The translations under genes were made by a program, and so were the position numbers. 64,000 nt of DNA, from assembly GCA_900766925.1 (NCBI GenBank), contig CAAFXG010000316.1, positions 1-64,000 of the forward strand. The letters are read 5' to 3'. Shown one piece after another: positions 41,953 through 51,605 of this stretch (its first letter is position 1; the number at the start of each line of letters is the position of its first letter). The DNA is from Lachnospiraceae bacterium (lineage in GTDB: Bacteria; Bacillota; Clostridia; Lachnospirales; Lachnospiraceae). Under the pieces are notes generated by a model that was given only the letters and a program-made list of their open reading frames with translations, did no database searches and was not told the origin of the DNA.

Positions 41953-44436
41953 ATGGATAATAAATATTTATATGATGCATTTATAAGCTACAGACACACA
42001 GAAATAGATAAGTTTGTAGCTGAAACCTTACATAAGGAATTAGAATCATTTAAATTACCCAAAAAGCTTCGTAAAACAGGTGGTAGAGCAAGAACAAAAA
42101 TAAACAGAGTATTTCGTGATAAGGATGAGCTTCCTTTAACCAGCAATCTTGAAGATCCAATTATTAATGCATTAGAGCAATCGGAATTTCTTATTGTAAT
42201 CTGCTCGCCAAGACTTCCGGAATCAATCTGGTGCCAAAAAGAGATTGAAACATTTATAAGCATGCATGGAAGGCACAAGGTTCTAGCCGTTCTTATAGAA
42301 GGCGAACCTGACGAGTCCTTCCCTGATGCACTTTTATTTGATAATGTAACTGTACAGAATGAAGACGGTTCAACAAGTATCATCAAAAAACCTGTTGAAC
42401 CACTTGCAGCAGACTTCAGGGGCTCAACCAAAAAGCAGATTAAAAAAGCTATGAAATCGGAAATATTAAGACTGCTTGCTCCAATGTTCGATCTGTCGTA
42501 TGATGATTTAAAGCGACGCCACAGAGAAAGGAAAATACGTAAAATAATAGGTGTATCTGTAGCCGTATCCATTGCAAGTATATTGTTTGCCGGCTACAGC
42601 GCAATTATGGCTCATAAAATTCAAAAACAGAATATAAAAATTGAACAACAGTCACAGGAGATAGAAGCTCAAAATGAAAATCTGAAAATACAGGCTGAGG
42701 AAATTGAGGCACAGAATCAAAATCTTAAGCTTGAGCAGGCAAGAAGCTTAGCAAAGAACGCCGAAAATCTCCTTGCCAGGGACGACAGATATGGTGCTGT
42801 TAAACTGGCTTACGAAGCTGTAACGGATTATGAAGGTATGGAAATGCCTCTTACCCCGGAGGGCAGACTTGCACTGACCGAGTGCCTTGGTCTTTATGAT
42901 GGTTGTTCAAATGTAAGTGCTGTTAAGCAGCTTGAAACACCCGGCATTATAGATTCAATAAAGGTGTCACCTGAAAAAGATTTATTACTTACCCTGGACA
43001 GTATCGGAAACCTTATACTATGGAATGTATCAGACAGTAATAAGCTTATCAGTATAACAGAGCCAAATGGAATTCTGTCATACGATTTTATAAATGAAGA
43101 TTCATTTTTCTATTTAAATAACGAAAATAAACTAATAAAGGTTAATATAGCAGACAAAAACGAAACATTATATACAAGCTCAGATTCAATATTTGGAGAT
43201 ATTTATAATGCAATTTCAACTCCTGATGGTAAAAAAATAATTGTCCGTGAGATGTATTCATATGTGGTTCTGGATGCAAAAAATCTTACGGAAATATCAA
43301 GGTATGACGTACCATATGATATAGTCAATACTAAAATTATGTGTTCAGATGATTCCTCTGAGGCATACATTTTTGCACAAAATGAGGATGACGGATTATC
43401 TGTAATCTCCTTTAATATCTCTGACGGAAGTCAGATTATTCAAAGCGATGCACCTGCCGGTATAATTTCCGATGTATGTAACAATTCAACCGGTATTTAT
43501 GTACTCAGCTTTGATTTTGCAAGCTATAATTCTTTAAAGTCCGTAGTAACAGCCTATGACAGGACAACAGGTGAAATTAAATGGACAAGAGAAGAGGACG
43601 CAGTAGTAGCAAATAAGATGTATTATTCTAACAAGGACGGTAATGGTTTCATACTTGTGGTATCAGACCACGAGAGCCGGTTAATTGATGCAGGAACTGG
43701 CGAACAGATTAAATATTATATTACGGATACCGAAGCTGTTACCTGTAAGCTGAGCCAAAACGGTGATTTTATATTATATACTTCCGATGGTGTATGTCAT
43801 TATATAAATACTACAAAGGATAAAATGGATGTAGGTCTTCAAACCATAGTATGTAACAATATTTCATTATTGGATATCACAACCTCCGGATGTGTTGGTG
43901 TACCGGAAAATGATAATCGTGTAATTATCTACACATATCGAAGAAACCTCGACTCAGCAGTATTTGATGGCGAACTCGCAGAAGCTTTAACAACAAATGA
44001 AACTGATGATTCCATACTTAATGAATGGGGCAAAGAAAACGGAATTGAAAGAGCTGCATTTATAAGTACATACTTAAATATTCCTGATGCAAACCTTGTT
44101 TTAGTTGCTTTCGTTGATGAATCCATTGAATTCTACAGAGCTGATACAATGGAGTTTCTGACACATTACGATGATTTTAATGCAATGATGTGTGATTACT
44201 ATGGTGAAGTAGATGGCTTATACTATATAACAACCGTTACGGAAGGAATAGCTGTAGATAAAGACGGAAATATAATAAGCAGAATTGATGAAATGTGTGG
44301 TCTCTCTAAAGATTTGAAGCAGGTGGTTGTCTATGGCCGTGATGAAAACGCCAAGCAGTGCCGGATTTCAATTCCTATCTACTCATTTGAAGAAATAATA
44401 AATCGTACCAAAGAATTCCTTGGTACAGAGGAATAA
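41953..44436 (+). CDS. TIR-domain transmembrane protein with beta-propeller-like C-terminus
   Basis: 827 residues. An N-terminal TIR domain (1-130) has YDAFISYRH, FRDKDELP and SIWCQKEIETF; E97 sits where the catalytic Glu of NAD-hydrolysing TIR domains lies. One membrane helix (198-219) follows, then a coiled coil of EIEAQNENLKIQ-like repeats (221-268), then about 530 residues of repeating beta-strand blocks (SPEKDLLLTLDSIGNLILWN and similar) that look like a diverged WD40/quinoprotein propeller. TIR is cytoplasmic and the propeller extracellular if the helix is a single pass. SD GGGGG. Similar TIR-TM-WD40 proteins occur in Lachnospiraceae; their function is unknown to me. Confidence 0.8.
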   Translation: MDNKYLYDAFISYRHTEIDKFVAETLHKELESFKLPKKLRKTGGRARTKINRVFRDKDELPLTSNLEDPIINALEQSEFLIVICSPRLPESIWCQKEIETFISMHGRHKVLAVLIEGEPDESFPDALLFDNVTVQNEDGSTSIIKKPVEPLAADFRGSTKKQIKKAMKSEILRLLAPMFDLSYDDLKRRHRERKIRKIIGVSVAVSIASILFAGYSAIMAHKIQKQNIKIEQQSQEIEAQNENLKIQAEEIEAQNQNLKLEQARSLAKNAENLLARDDRYGAVKLAYEAVTDYEGMEMPLTPEGRLALTECLGLYDGCSNVSAVKQLETPGIIDSIKVSPEKDLLLTLDSIGNLILWNVSDSNKLISITEPNGILSYDFINEDSFFYLNNENKLIKVNIADKNETLYTSSDSIFGDIYNAISTPDGKKIIVREMYSYVVLDAKNLTEISRYDVPYDIVNTKIMCSDDSSEAYIFAQNEDDGLSVISFNISDGSQIIQSDAPAGIISDVCNNSTGIYVLSFDFASYNSLKSVVTAYDRTTGEIKWTREEDAVVANKMYYSNKDGNGFILVVSDHESRLIDAGTGEQIKYYITDTEAVTCKLSQNGDFILYTSDGVCHYINTTKDKMDVGLQTIVCNNISLLDITTSGCVGVPENDNRVIIYTYRRNLDSAVFDGELAEALTTNETDDSILNEWGKENGIERAAFISTYLNIPDANLVLVAFVDESIEFYRADTMEFLTHYDDFNAMMCDYYGEVDGLYYITTVTEGIAVDKDGNIISRIDEMCGLSKDLKQVVVYGRDENAKQCRISIPIYSFEEIINRTKEFLGTEE

Positions 44437-44469
44437 ATACCTTTAACTATATATTACCTTTTCCAATAT

Positions 44470-44673
44470 ATAAAAAACTGCCTGTGGCATAGGTTTTCCG
44501 CCCGGCAGTATATATGTATATGAACTAAGACACGCTCTCGCTCGGTTGTTCACGTAACGGTACTAAACTCGCGTAAAATGCACGCTCGTTAAGTGCCGAC
44601 GTTCTCAAACGGTCTTAGTTCATATACATATATACTGCCGGGCAGAAAACCTATGCCACAGGCAGTTTTTTAT
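44470..44673. repeat. structured interspersed element, copy 2 (plus orientation)
   Basis: 204 bp. Arms 44470-44531 and 44612-44673 form a 62-bp inverted repeat with a single mismatch, with A6 and T6 at the ends. The 80-nt centre (44532-44611) matches copy 1 at 30248-30326 in opposite orientation. The inner core folds: GGTACTAAAC pairs with GTTAAGTGCC, and in copy 1 AGTACTAAAC with GTTAAGTGCT, so the changed base pair is compensated (G-C against A-T). It sits 34 bp after the TIR gene stop and probably ends that transcription unit. The gap 44674-44754 holds nothing else recognised. Confidence 0.85.
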
Positions 44674-44754
44674 TGTACAAATAATTATAAGAGCGTTTTA
44701 ACGGACTTATAAAATGGTATATTATAACTGTTCAAGAGCAGACCGGTCAGAATA

Positions 44755-44850
44755 CGAATATTTGTTCGAAATAAATATTGACAAACGAACAAATGTACGT
44801 TATATTATATACAAGTCAATCGAACAGACGTTTACAAGAACATTTGTTTA
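44755..44850 (+). promoter_or_regulatory. four LexA (SOS)-like boxes
   Basis: Matches to CGAAC-N4-GTTCG: CGAATATTTGTTCG (44755-44768), CGAACAAATGTACG (44786-44799), CGAACAGACGTTTA (44821-44834) and AGAACATTTGTTTA (44837-44850). The first two differ from consensus at one position. The second lies exactly between the -35 and -10 of the promoter; the last two are just after the predicted start of transcription. This predicts tight repression by LexA. lexA itself is not in the window. Confidence 0.75.
44778..44806 (+). promoter_or_regulatory. sigma-A promoter of the yneA-like gene
   Basis: Perfect TTGACA (44778-44783), 17-bp spacer, TATATT (44801-44806). Transcription should start near 44813, so an in-frame ATG at 44714 is upstream of it and not the start. 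Confidence 0.75.
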
Positions 44851-44869
44851 TAATAAGGAGGATTTATTT

Positions 44870-45196
44870 ATGAGAACACATGATACAGCTTATTTTATTC
44901 ATAGAAATTTAAAATCAATTCTTGGAGGAATTATTCTTTTACTTGTTTTAGGTATTCTTATTCTTGGAGTTTTTAATATTAACAGCAAGGCTTCAAATTA
45001 TAATCAGAAGTATTTCAAGTGTATAGATATTTGCTATGAAGATACACTTTGGACAATTGCAGAAGAATATATGACAGAAGAGTATAAATCAGTTAATGAT
45101 TACATCGAAGAAGTTAAGAGTATTAATGGTCTTACAAGCGATAAAATTTACAGTGGTGCGACCTTAGTTGTTCCATACTACGCAGCACCCATGTAA
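44870..45196 (+). CDS. YneA-like SOS cell-division suppressor (TM + LysM)
   Basis: 108 residues from ATG 44870 behind AAGGAGGA. One membrane helix (about 16-36), then a LysM-like domain (49-103: EDTLWTIAEEYMTEEYKSVNDYIEEVKSINGL ... IYSGATLVVPYY). Size, topology and the LexA-box promoter match YneA of Bacillus, which delays division during DNA damage. In Bacillus yneA is divergent from lexA; here lexA is not next to it, but the DNA mismatch-repair genes follow. Closed by its own terminator. Function is inferred from architecture and regulation, not from residue identity. Confidence 0.8.
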   Translation: MRTHDTAYFIHRNLKSILGGIILLLVLGILILGVFNINSKASNYNQKYFKCIDICYEDTLWTIAEEYMTEEYKSVNDYIEEVKSINGLTSDKIYSGATLVVPYYAAPM

Positions 45197-45223
45197 TTTT
45201 TATATAAAATCATACCATACCTC

Positions 45224-45260
45224 AGAAGCCATCGTTATCCCATGTTCGATGGCTTCTTTT
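45224..45260 (+). terminator. intrinsic terminator of the yneA-like gene
   Basis: AGAAGCCATCG (45224-45234) pairs with CGATGGCTTCT (45247-45257), followed by TTTT. Eleven perfect pairs. Confidence 0.85.
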
Positions 45261-45319
45261 AATCTTATTTATCATTTCTTAACTGTAAAATTTTGTTATA
45301 TAAAAACAAATCGATATCA

Positions 45320-45348
45320 TTGAAAAATACACATTCATGTTTTATAAT
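45320..45348 (+). promoter_or_regulatory. sigma-A promoter of the miaB-mutSL-miaA operon
   Basis: TTGAAA (45320-45325), 17-bp spacer, perfect TATAAT (45343-45348). Start of transcription is expected near 45355, about 32 nt before the miaB ATG. Confidence 0.75.
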
Positions 45349-45386
45349 ATATTGGTTAAAATTTAAGCTATGAAAGGAAACATAAT

Positions 45387-46838
45387 ATGGATAACAGCAC
45401 GATTCCAGCTATGGAGCCGGATAGACAATACTATTTTATGAACAGATGCAAGGAGCACCTGCTTACGCTTAAGGCAGAAGCGAATCGTACACTTACATAT
45501 AATGTGCAGACCTTCGGGTGTCAGATGAATGCCCATGACTCTGAAAAGCTCAAAGGTATTCTGGACGAAATCGGATATGTGGAAATAGACGATGAAAAGG
45601 CCGATTTTGTAATATGTAATACATGTACAATAAGGGAGAATGCCAATCAGAAGCTCTATGGACATCTGGGGCATCTCAAGAGTCTTAAATCCAAGAATCC
45701 TAATATGATTATCTGCTTATGTGGATGTATGATGCAGGAACCACACGTAATAGAAACAATCCAAAAAAAATACCGTCATGTGGATATTATTTTCGGAACA
45801 CATAATATTTATAAGCTTGCTGAGCTGATTTGTTCCTATTATCAAACCCATAAACCGGTAATTGAGGTATTGAATAACACAGACAAGATTGTAGAAAAGC
45901 TTCCACAGAAGCGTAAATATACCTTCAAGGCCGGTGTTAATATCACATATGGATGTAACAATTTCTGTACATACTGTATTGTTCCGTATGTACGTGGAAG
46001 AGAAAAGAGCCGCAAGCCGGAAGAGATAATTGCTGAAGTAAAAGCCCTGGCGATGACAGGTGTCAAAGAAATTATGTTACTCGGACAGAATGTCAATTCC
46101 TATGGTCAGATATATGATTATTCCGACGGTAAAATTGTCAGAATGGATCCTGAGAATTCATGTACATTTCCACAGCTTCTTAAGAGGGTATGTGAGGTAC
46201 CGGGTATAGAAAGAGTCAGATTTATGACAAGTCATCCTAAGGATTTATCAGATGAGCTGATAGAAGTAATGGCCGGTGAACCAAAGGTATGTAATCATTT
46301 GCATTTGCCTGTACAGTCCGGCTCTACAGATATTCTGACTAAGATGAACAGACGATACACCAAAGAGCATTATCTGAATCTGGTTGACAAAATTCGTACA
46401 GCGATGCCTGATATTTCGCTTACAACTGATATTATAGTAGGCTTTCCGGGTGAAACCGAAGAGGATTTCCTCGATACCTTAGATATAGTAGAACGTGTCA
46501 AATTTGATCAGGCATTTACATTTATTTATTCCAAGAGAACAGGTACTCCGGCAGCAACTATGGACAATCAGGTGCCGGAAGCTGTTGTAAAGGACAGATT
46601 TAGCCGACTGTTATCAAGTGTTAATACCATTGCCAATAAACAGGTTTCAAGATATGAAGGAATGGTTAAGGATGTTCTGGTAGAAGAAATCAATCATCAC
46701 GATTCTTCGCTTGTTACCGGAAGAACAAGTGAAAACATAACGGTTCATTTTCCGGGGGATGCCGGTATGATTGGACATATGGTAAAGGTAAAATTGACAG
46801 ATTGTAAAGGATTCTATTTCCTGGGTACACAGGAATAA
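45387..46838 (+). CDS. miaB: tRNA-i6A37 methylthiotransferase MiaB
   Basis: 483 residues. Radical-SAM enzyme that adds the methylthio group to i6A37 in tRNAs reading U-initial codons. N-terminal UPF0004 domain with QTFGCQMNAHDSEK, CNTCTIRENA and the third Cys in LCGCMMQ; radical-SAM CX3CX2C in YGCNNFCTYCIVPYVRG; C-terminal TRAM domain (about 415-480). The isopentenyl donor step enzyme, MiaA, is encoded at the other end of the same operon. SD GAAAGGA. Confidence 0.96.
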   Translation: MDNSTIPAMEPDRQYYFMNRCKEHLLTLKAEANRTLTYNVQTFGCQMNAHDSEKLKGILDEIGYVEIDDEKADFVICNTCTIRENANQKLYGHLGHLKSLKSKNPNMIICLCGCMMQEPHVIETIQKKYRHVDIIFGTHNIYKLAELICSYYQTHKPVIEVLNNTDKIVEKLPQKRKYTFKAGVNITYGCNNFCTYCIVPYVRGREKSRKPEEIIAEVKALAMTGVKEIMLLGQNVNSYGQIYDYSDGKIVRMDPENSCTFPQLLKRVCEVPGIERVRFMTSHPKDLSDELIEVMAGEPKVCNHLHLPVQSGSTDILTKMNRRYTKEHYLNLVDKIRTAMPDISLTTDIIVGFPGETEEDFLDTLDIVERVKFDQAFTFIYSKRTGTPAATMDNQVPEAVVKDRFSRLLSSVNTIANKQVSRYEGMVKDVLVEEINHHDSSLVTGRTSENITVHFPGDAGMIGHMVKVKLTDCKGFYFLGTQE

Positions 46839-46854
46839 GAAAAGGTGAGAATAC

Positions 46855-49491
46855 ATGGGAAAATTATCTCCTATGATGGAGCAGTATGTAGCTACAAAGG
46901 AACAATATAAGGATTGTATTTTATTTTACAGATTAGGCGATTTCTATGAGATGTTCTTTGATGATGCACTCACAGCCTCAAAAGAACTCGAAATCACGTT
47001 AACAGGCAAGGATTGTGGTTTAGAGGAGCGCGCTCCAATGTGTGGTGTACCGTACCATGCTGCTGATATATACATCAACAGATTAATAGAAAAAGGTTAT
47101 AAGGTAGCAATAGGAGAACAGGTCGAAGATCCTAAGTTAGCCAAGTGTCTTGTAAAACGTGAGGTTATCCGTGTTGTAACACCCGGGACCAATATGTCGT
47201 CTGAGGTACTCGACGAAACCAAAAATAACTATCTTATGAGTATTTCTTATTACAACTTTAAATATGGTATTTCGGTGGCTGACATTTCAACAGGCATATT
47301 TAAAACCTGTAATGTATCTACTGCTGAAAAGGTAATAGATGAGATAAACAAATATCAGCCTTCCGAGATTATTTATCAGGATACCTTTTTAAACTCGGGT
47401 ATCGATGTTAATTACACAATAGAAAAGCTTAAAATAACTGCCTCTGAGGCACCGTCACATTATTTCAACTACGAAACCTCTGAGATAACCCTGAAACGAC
47501 ATTTTCATGTCTCAAGCATTGAGGGGTTGGGGTTAAAGGATTTTCCGGAATCGGTTGTTGCATCAGGTGCCCTGCTTCAGTATTTATACGATACTCAAAT
47601 GAATTCACTTTCTCATATTAATCATATTGAATTATATTCCGTAGATTCTTATATGATAATAGATTCGTCAACACGCAGAAATCTGGAATTAACAGAAACT
47701 TTAAGAGATAAGCAAAAAAAGGGTTCATTACTTTGGGTATTAGACAAAACCAAGACTGCAATGGGTGCAAGGAAGCTACGAGAATACGTAGAGCAACCCC
47801 TTTTGTCAAAGGAATCAATTCAGGAACGTCTTGATTCAATTGAAAGTCTAAATGCATCCCTTATAACCAGAGAGGAACTTAGAGAATATTTAAATACAAT
47901 CTATGACCTGGAACGTTTAATGACAAGGATATCACTTCGTACAGCTAATCCAAGAGATATGCTTTCATTCAAAAATTCCATAAAATATCTTCCTGCAATA
48001 AAGGATATGCTTAAGGAATTAAAAGCCCAAAGATTTCAGGATATATACAACGATTTTGATGTGCTTGATGATTTATATGAATTATTAGAGTGTGCCATAA
48101 ATGAGGAACCGCCTATTTCCATCAAAGAAGGCGGTATTTTCAAGCCCGGATATAATGAGCAGATTGATAAGCTCAAGCTTGCCAAGAGTGAATGTAAAAA
48201 CTGGATTGCGGAGCTTGAGGCAAAGGAAAGAGATGCAACAGGCATCAAAAATCTCAAAATAAAATATAACAAAGTATTCGATTATTATTTTGAAGTAACA
48301 AATTCATTTAAAGATTTGGTACCGGATTATTTTATACGTAAGCAAACTCTGGCTAATGCCGAACGTTTTACAACACCTGAGTTAAATGAGCTTTCAAGCA
48401 CAATTCTTGGTGCTGAAGATAAGCTTTACGCTTTAGAATATGAAACCTATGTAGAGCTTCGTGACAAGGTTGGTGAAGCACTGACCAGAGTACAAAAAAC
48501 AGCTCAATATATAGCCGAAACAGATGCATTGGCTTCACTTGCATATGTTAGTGAAAAGAACAATTACACGAGACCTGCTATTAATGAGGAGGGTGTGATT
48601 GATATAAAAAATGGCAGACACCCAGTAGTTGAGAAGATGCTTGGCAATGACAGCTTCGTATCTAATGATACATTTCTTAATAATATAGAAAGCAGAATAT
48701 CAATTATTACAGGTCCAAATATGGCAGGTAAATCAACATATATGAGACAGACTGCACTTATTGTATTAATGGCTCAAATCGGTTGCTATGTTCCTGCTGA
48801 CAGTGCAAATATAGGCTTATGTGACCGTATATTTACAAGAGTAGGTGCATCAGATGATTTAGCATCCGGTCAGTCAACATTTATGATTGAAATGAATGAG
48901 GTTGCCAATATTCTTAGAAATGCAACAAACAACAGCCTTATTATCCTTGATGAAATAGGCCGAGGAACATCAACCTTTGACGGACTCTCCATTGCATGGG
49001 CAGTTGTTGAATACATAGCAGATAAGGAACTGCTTGGAGCAAAAACTTTGTTTGCCACCCATTATCATGAGCTTACTGAGTTAGAGGGCAAGCTTTCTTC
49101 TGTTAATAACTATTGTATTGCCGTTAAAGAAGAAGGGGACAATATAGTATTTTTGCGTAAAATAGTCAAAGGTGGAGCAGATAGAAGCTATGGCATCCAG
49201 GTTGCAAGACTTGCAGGCGTACCAGACAGGGTATTAAGAAGGGCAAATGAAATCTGTCTACAGCTTGTCGACTCTGATATAGCATCCAAGGCCAAGGCAA
49301 TTGAAATAAAGGACATGAAAGATTCTTCCTCAAAATCCGGGAAGGATTCTTACGACCAACTGTCATTTTTTTCATCACCTGTTGAAATGTCTATTGCAAA
49401 CGAACTTAAAACAATGGATTTAAACAATATGACACCAATTAAGGCTATGCTTTATTTGCAGGAATTACAGGAACGATTAAAAAGCAATTAG
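46855..49491 (+). CDS. mutS: DNA mismatch repair protein MutS
   Basis: 878 residues. N-terminal mismatch-binding FYRLGDFYEMFFDDA (Phe-x-Glu motif with F-Y-E), core and lever domains, then the ATPase: Walker A TGPNMAGKSTYMRQ, the STFMIEMNEVANILRNAT block, Walker B LIILDEIGRGTSTFDG, and H-loop ATHYHELTELE. Full length and intact. SD AAAAGGTGAG. Followed by mutL after 11 bp. Confidence 0.97.
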   Translation: MGKLSPMMEQYVATKEQYKDCILFYRLGDFYEMFFDDALTASKELEITLTGKDCGLEERAPMCGVPYHAADIYINRLIEKGYKVAIGEQVEDPKLAKCLVKREVIRVVTPGTNMSSEVLDETKNNYLMSISYYNFKYGISVADISTGIFKTCNVSTAEKVIDEINKYQPSEIIYQDTFLNSGIDVNYTIEKLKITASEAPSHYFNYETSEITLKRHFHVSSIEGLGLKDFPESVVASGALLQYLYDTQMNSLSHINHIELYSVDSYMIIDSSTRRNLELTETLRDKQKKGSLLWVLDKTKTAMGARKLREYVEQPLLSKESIQERLDSIESLNASLITREELREYLNTIYDLERLMTRISLRTANPRDMLSFKNSIKYLPAIKDMLKELKAQRFQDIYNDFDVLDDLYELLECAINEEPPISIKEGGIFKPGYNEQIDKLKLAKSECKNWIAELEAKERDATGIKNLKIKYNKVFDYYFEVTNSFKDLVPDYFIRKQTLANAERFTTPELNELSSTILGAEDKLYALEYETYVELRDKVGEALTRVQKTAQYIAETDALASLAYVSEKNNYTRPAINEEGVIDIKNGRHPVVEKMLGNDSFVSNDTFLNNIESRISIITGPNMAGKSTYMRQTALIVLMAQIGCYVPADSANIGLCDRIFTRVGASDDLASGQSTFMIEMNEVANILRNATNNSLIILDEIGRGTSTFDGLSIAWAVVEYIADKELLGAKTLFATHYHELTELEGKLSSVNNYCIAVKEEGDNIVFLRKIVKGGADRSYGIQVARLAGVPDRVLRRANEICLQLVDSDIASKAKAIEIKDMKDSSSKSGKDSYDQLSFFSSPVEMSIANELKTMDLNNMTPIKAMLYLQELQERLKSN

Positions 49492-49502
49492 GAGTTTATC
49501 TT

Positions 49503-51569
49503 ATGATTCATTTACTCGACAAAGCTACAATAGATAAAATTGCAGCCGGTGAGGTTATTGAGAGACCCTCATCTGTGGTTAAGGAGCTTCTCGAAAATTC
49601 AATAGACGCAGGCTCCACATCGATTACTGTTGAAATTAAGGATGGTGGCATGTCCTTCATACGTGTGACCGATAATGGCTGTGGAATATCTAAGGAAGAA
49701 GTAAGAACTGCATATATGCGTCATGCAACCAGTAAGATAGAGACTGCAGACGACCTTGCAGGTATAGTTTCCCTTGGATTCAGGGGTGAAGCCCTTTCCA
49801 CGATTGCAGCCGTTGCACAAACAGAAATGATTACCAAAACCGACGATTCACTAACAGGTGTTAAATATGTTATATACGGCGGAGAGGAGGTTGAATTTTG
49901 TGATGTAGGTGTACCTGACGGCACAACAATAGTTGTAAGGAACCTGTTTTTCAATACCCCCGCACGTAAAAAATTTCTTAAAACACCAATGACGGAGGGC
50001 TCCTATATAAACGATTTGGTACTGCATCTTGCATTATCACACCCGGATATATCATTTAAGCTTATAGTAAATGGTACCAGCAAGCTTGACACATCAGGAA
50101 ACGGCAATGTAAAAGACACTATTTATCAGCTTTTCGGACGTGATATAACCTCTAATCTTATTCCTATTGAATGTCAGGAGGGAGATATCATAATAAATGG
50201 TTTTATTGGTAAACCATTTATTTCACGTGGCAACAGAGGGCTTGAAAATTACTTTATCAACAACAGGTATATTAAGAGCAGCATAATAAACAGGGCAATT
50301 GAGGAAGGCTATAAAACCTTTGTTATGCAGCATAAATTTCCGTTTACGGCACTGTATTTTGAGCTTCCGGCAGAAAAATGTGATGTAAATGTACATCCTA
50401 CAAAAATGGAATTCAAATATGACAATGAACGGATGCTGTTTGAGGTCATAACCAAGACGGTCCGTGAAGCATTAACACATAAGGAAATAATTCCTAAGGA
50501 AAATACTGATACCAGAAAAGAACGGCTTGAACAGCTTAAGGAAGAAGCAGCAGCCAAAAAAACAATGTCAAAACCTGCAGAGCCATACGAAAGTGTAAGA
50601 CGTCAGAACGAATCAAGGATGACTCCACAGGCTAATGTCCGTGCCGGAAAATACAGTCCGACCTATAAGATATTAGAAGCGCTTAAAAAGGCTGAGGAAT
50701 CTGAAGCAACTTCCAGACCGGAGAATAAGGCAGTTAATAATGCTGCATTAAATTTGCTTAACGATGACGGAGTAAAATATACATCCGAACGAGATAATAT
50801 TCTTCCGAAGGAAAATACTTCTATTGAGATATCTGCCAATGAAACTCCGTTTCAGTCCAAGAATCCGGCTGTTTCTGCATATACCCGTATGCAGACAAAC
50901 AAAGACATTCTTAAGGATGATAACAAATTTCGTGAAGTAATGGGACATCAGGCCTCCTTATTTGATGATGACTTTCTTACCGAAAAAGCCCGTAAGAAGC
51001 ACAGGGTAATAGGTCAGTTATTTAATACCTACTGGCTCATCGAATACGAAAAGAATCTGTATATTATGGATCAGCATGCGGCTCACGAAAAAGTAAACTA
51101 CGAACGTATGCTCAAAAATTTCAACGAAAAACAGATTTATTCACAGCAGCTCATGCCTCCTATGGTTGTAACGGTATCATACATAGAGAGACAGGCAATT
51201 CTGGATAATTTTGATTTGTTCATGAAAATTGGCTATGACATTGAAGAATTTGGGGGAAACGAATTTAAAATTAATGCTGTTCCGAGCAATTTATTTGATG
51301 TCCATGGAAGAGAAATGTTTCTTGAATTTGTAAGTTCGCTCATAAATAATACAGGCTTCATGTCCAATGATATTTTCATAAAAAAGCTATCTACAATGGC
51401 ATGTAAGGCTGCAATTAAGGGAAATATGAGTATTACTTCCAAGGAGGCAGATGCCTTGATAGACGAGCTGTTACAGCTTGATAATCCATACACCTGTCCT
51501 CACGGCAGACCGACAATTATTTCAATAAGCGAGGACGAGCTTGAGAAGAAATTCAAGAGAATAATATAG
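49503..51569 (+). CDS. mutL: DNA mismatch repair endonuclease MutL
   Basis: 688 residues. N-terminal GHKL ATPase: AAGEVIERPSSVVKELLENSIDAG, DNGCGI, GFRGEALSTIAAV. A low-complexity linker runs about 335-480. The C-terminal domain carries the DQHAAHEKVNYER metal motif, which marks the endonuclease-type MutL of bacteria without MutH, plus ACKAAIKGN and CPHGRPT. It nicks the new strand in mismatch repair. Confidence 0.96.
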   Translation: MIHLLDKATIDKIAAGEVIERPSSVVKELLENSIDAGSTSITVEIKDGGMSFIRVTDNGCGISKEEVRTAYMRHATSKIETADDLAGIVSLGFRGEALSTIAAVAQTEMITKTDDSLTGVKYVIYGGEEVEFCDVGVPDGTTIVVRNLFFNTPARKKFLKTPMTEGSYINDLVLHLALSHPDISFKLIVNGTSKLDTSGNGNVKDTIYQLFGRDITSNLIPIECQEGDIIINGFIGKPFISRGNRGLENYFINNRYIKSSIINRAIEEGYKTFVMQHKFPFTALYFELPAEKCDVNVHPTKMEFKYDNERMLFEVITKTVREALTHKEIIPKENTDTRKERLEQLKEEAAAKKTMSKPAEPYESVRRQNESRMTPQANVRAGKYSPTYKILEALKKAEESEATSRPENKAVNNAALNLLNDDGVKYTSERDNILPKENTSIEISANETPFQSKNPAVSAYTRMQTNKDILKDDNKFREVMGHQASLFDDDFLTEKARKKHRVIGQLFNTYWLIEYEKNLYIMDQHAAHEKVNYERMLKNFNEKQIYSQQLMPPMVVTVSYIERQAILDNFDLFMKIGYDIEEFGGNEFKINAVPSNLFDVHGREMFLEFVSSLINNTGFMSNDIFIKKLSTMACKAAIKGNMSITSKEADALIDELLQLDNPYTCPHGRPTIISISEDELEKKFKRII

Positions 51570-51605
51570 GTTTTTACGGAAATATCAGATTAAAAGGGGC
51601 ACAAT

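Noticed and set aside
44714..44869. Upstream in-frame start for the yneA-like gene
   Set aside because: It lies before the predicted transcription start, has no SD, and would add residues across the LexA boxes.
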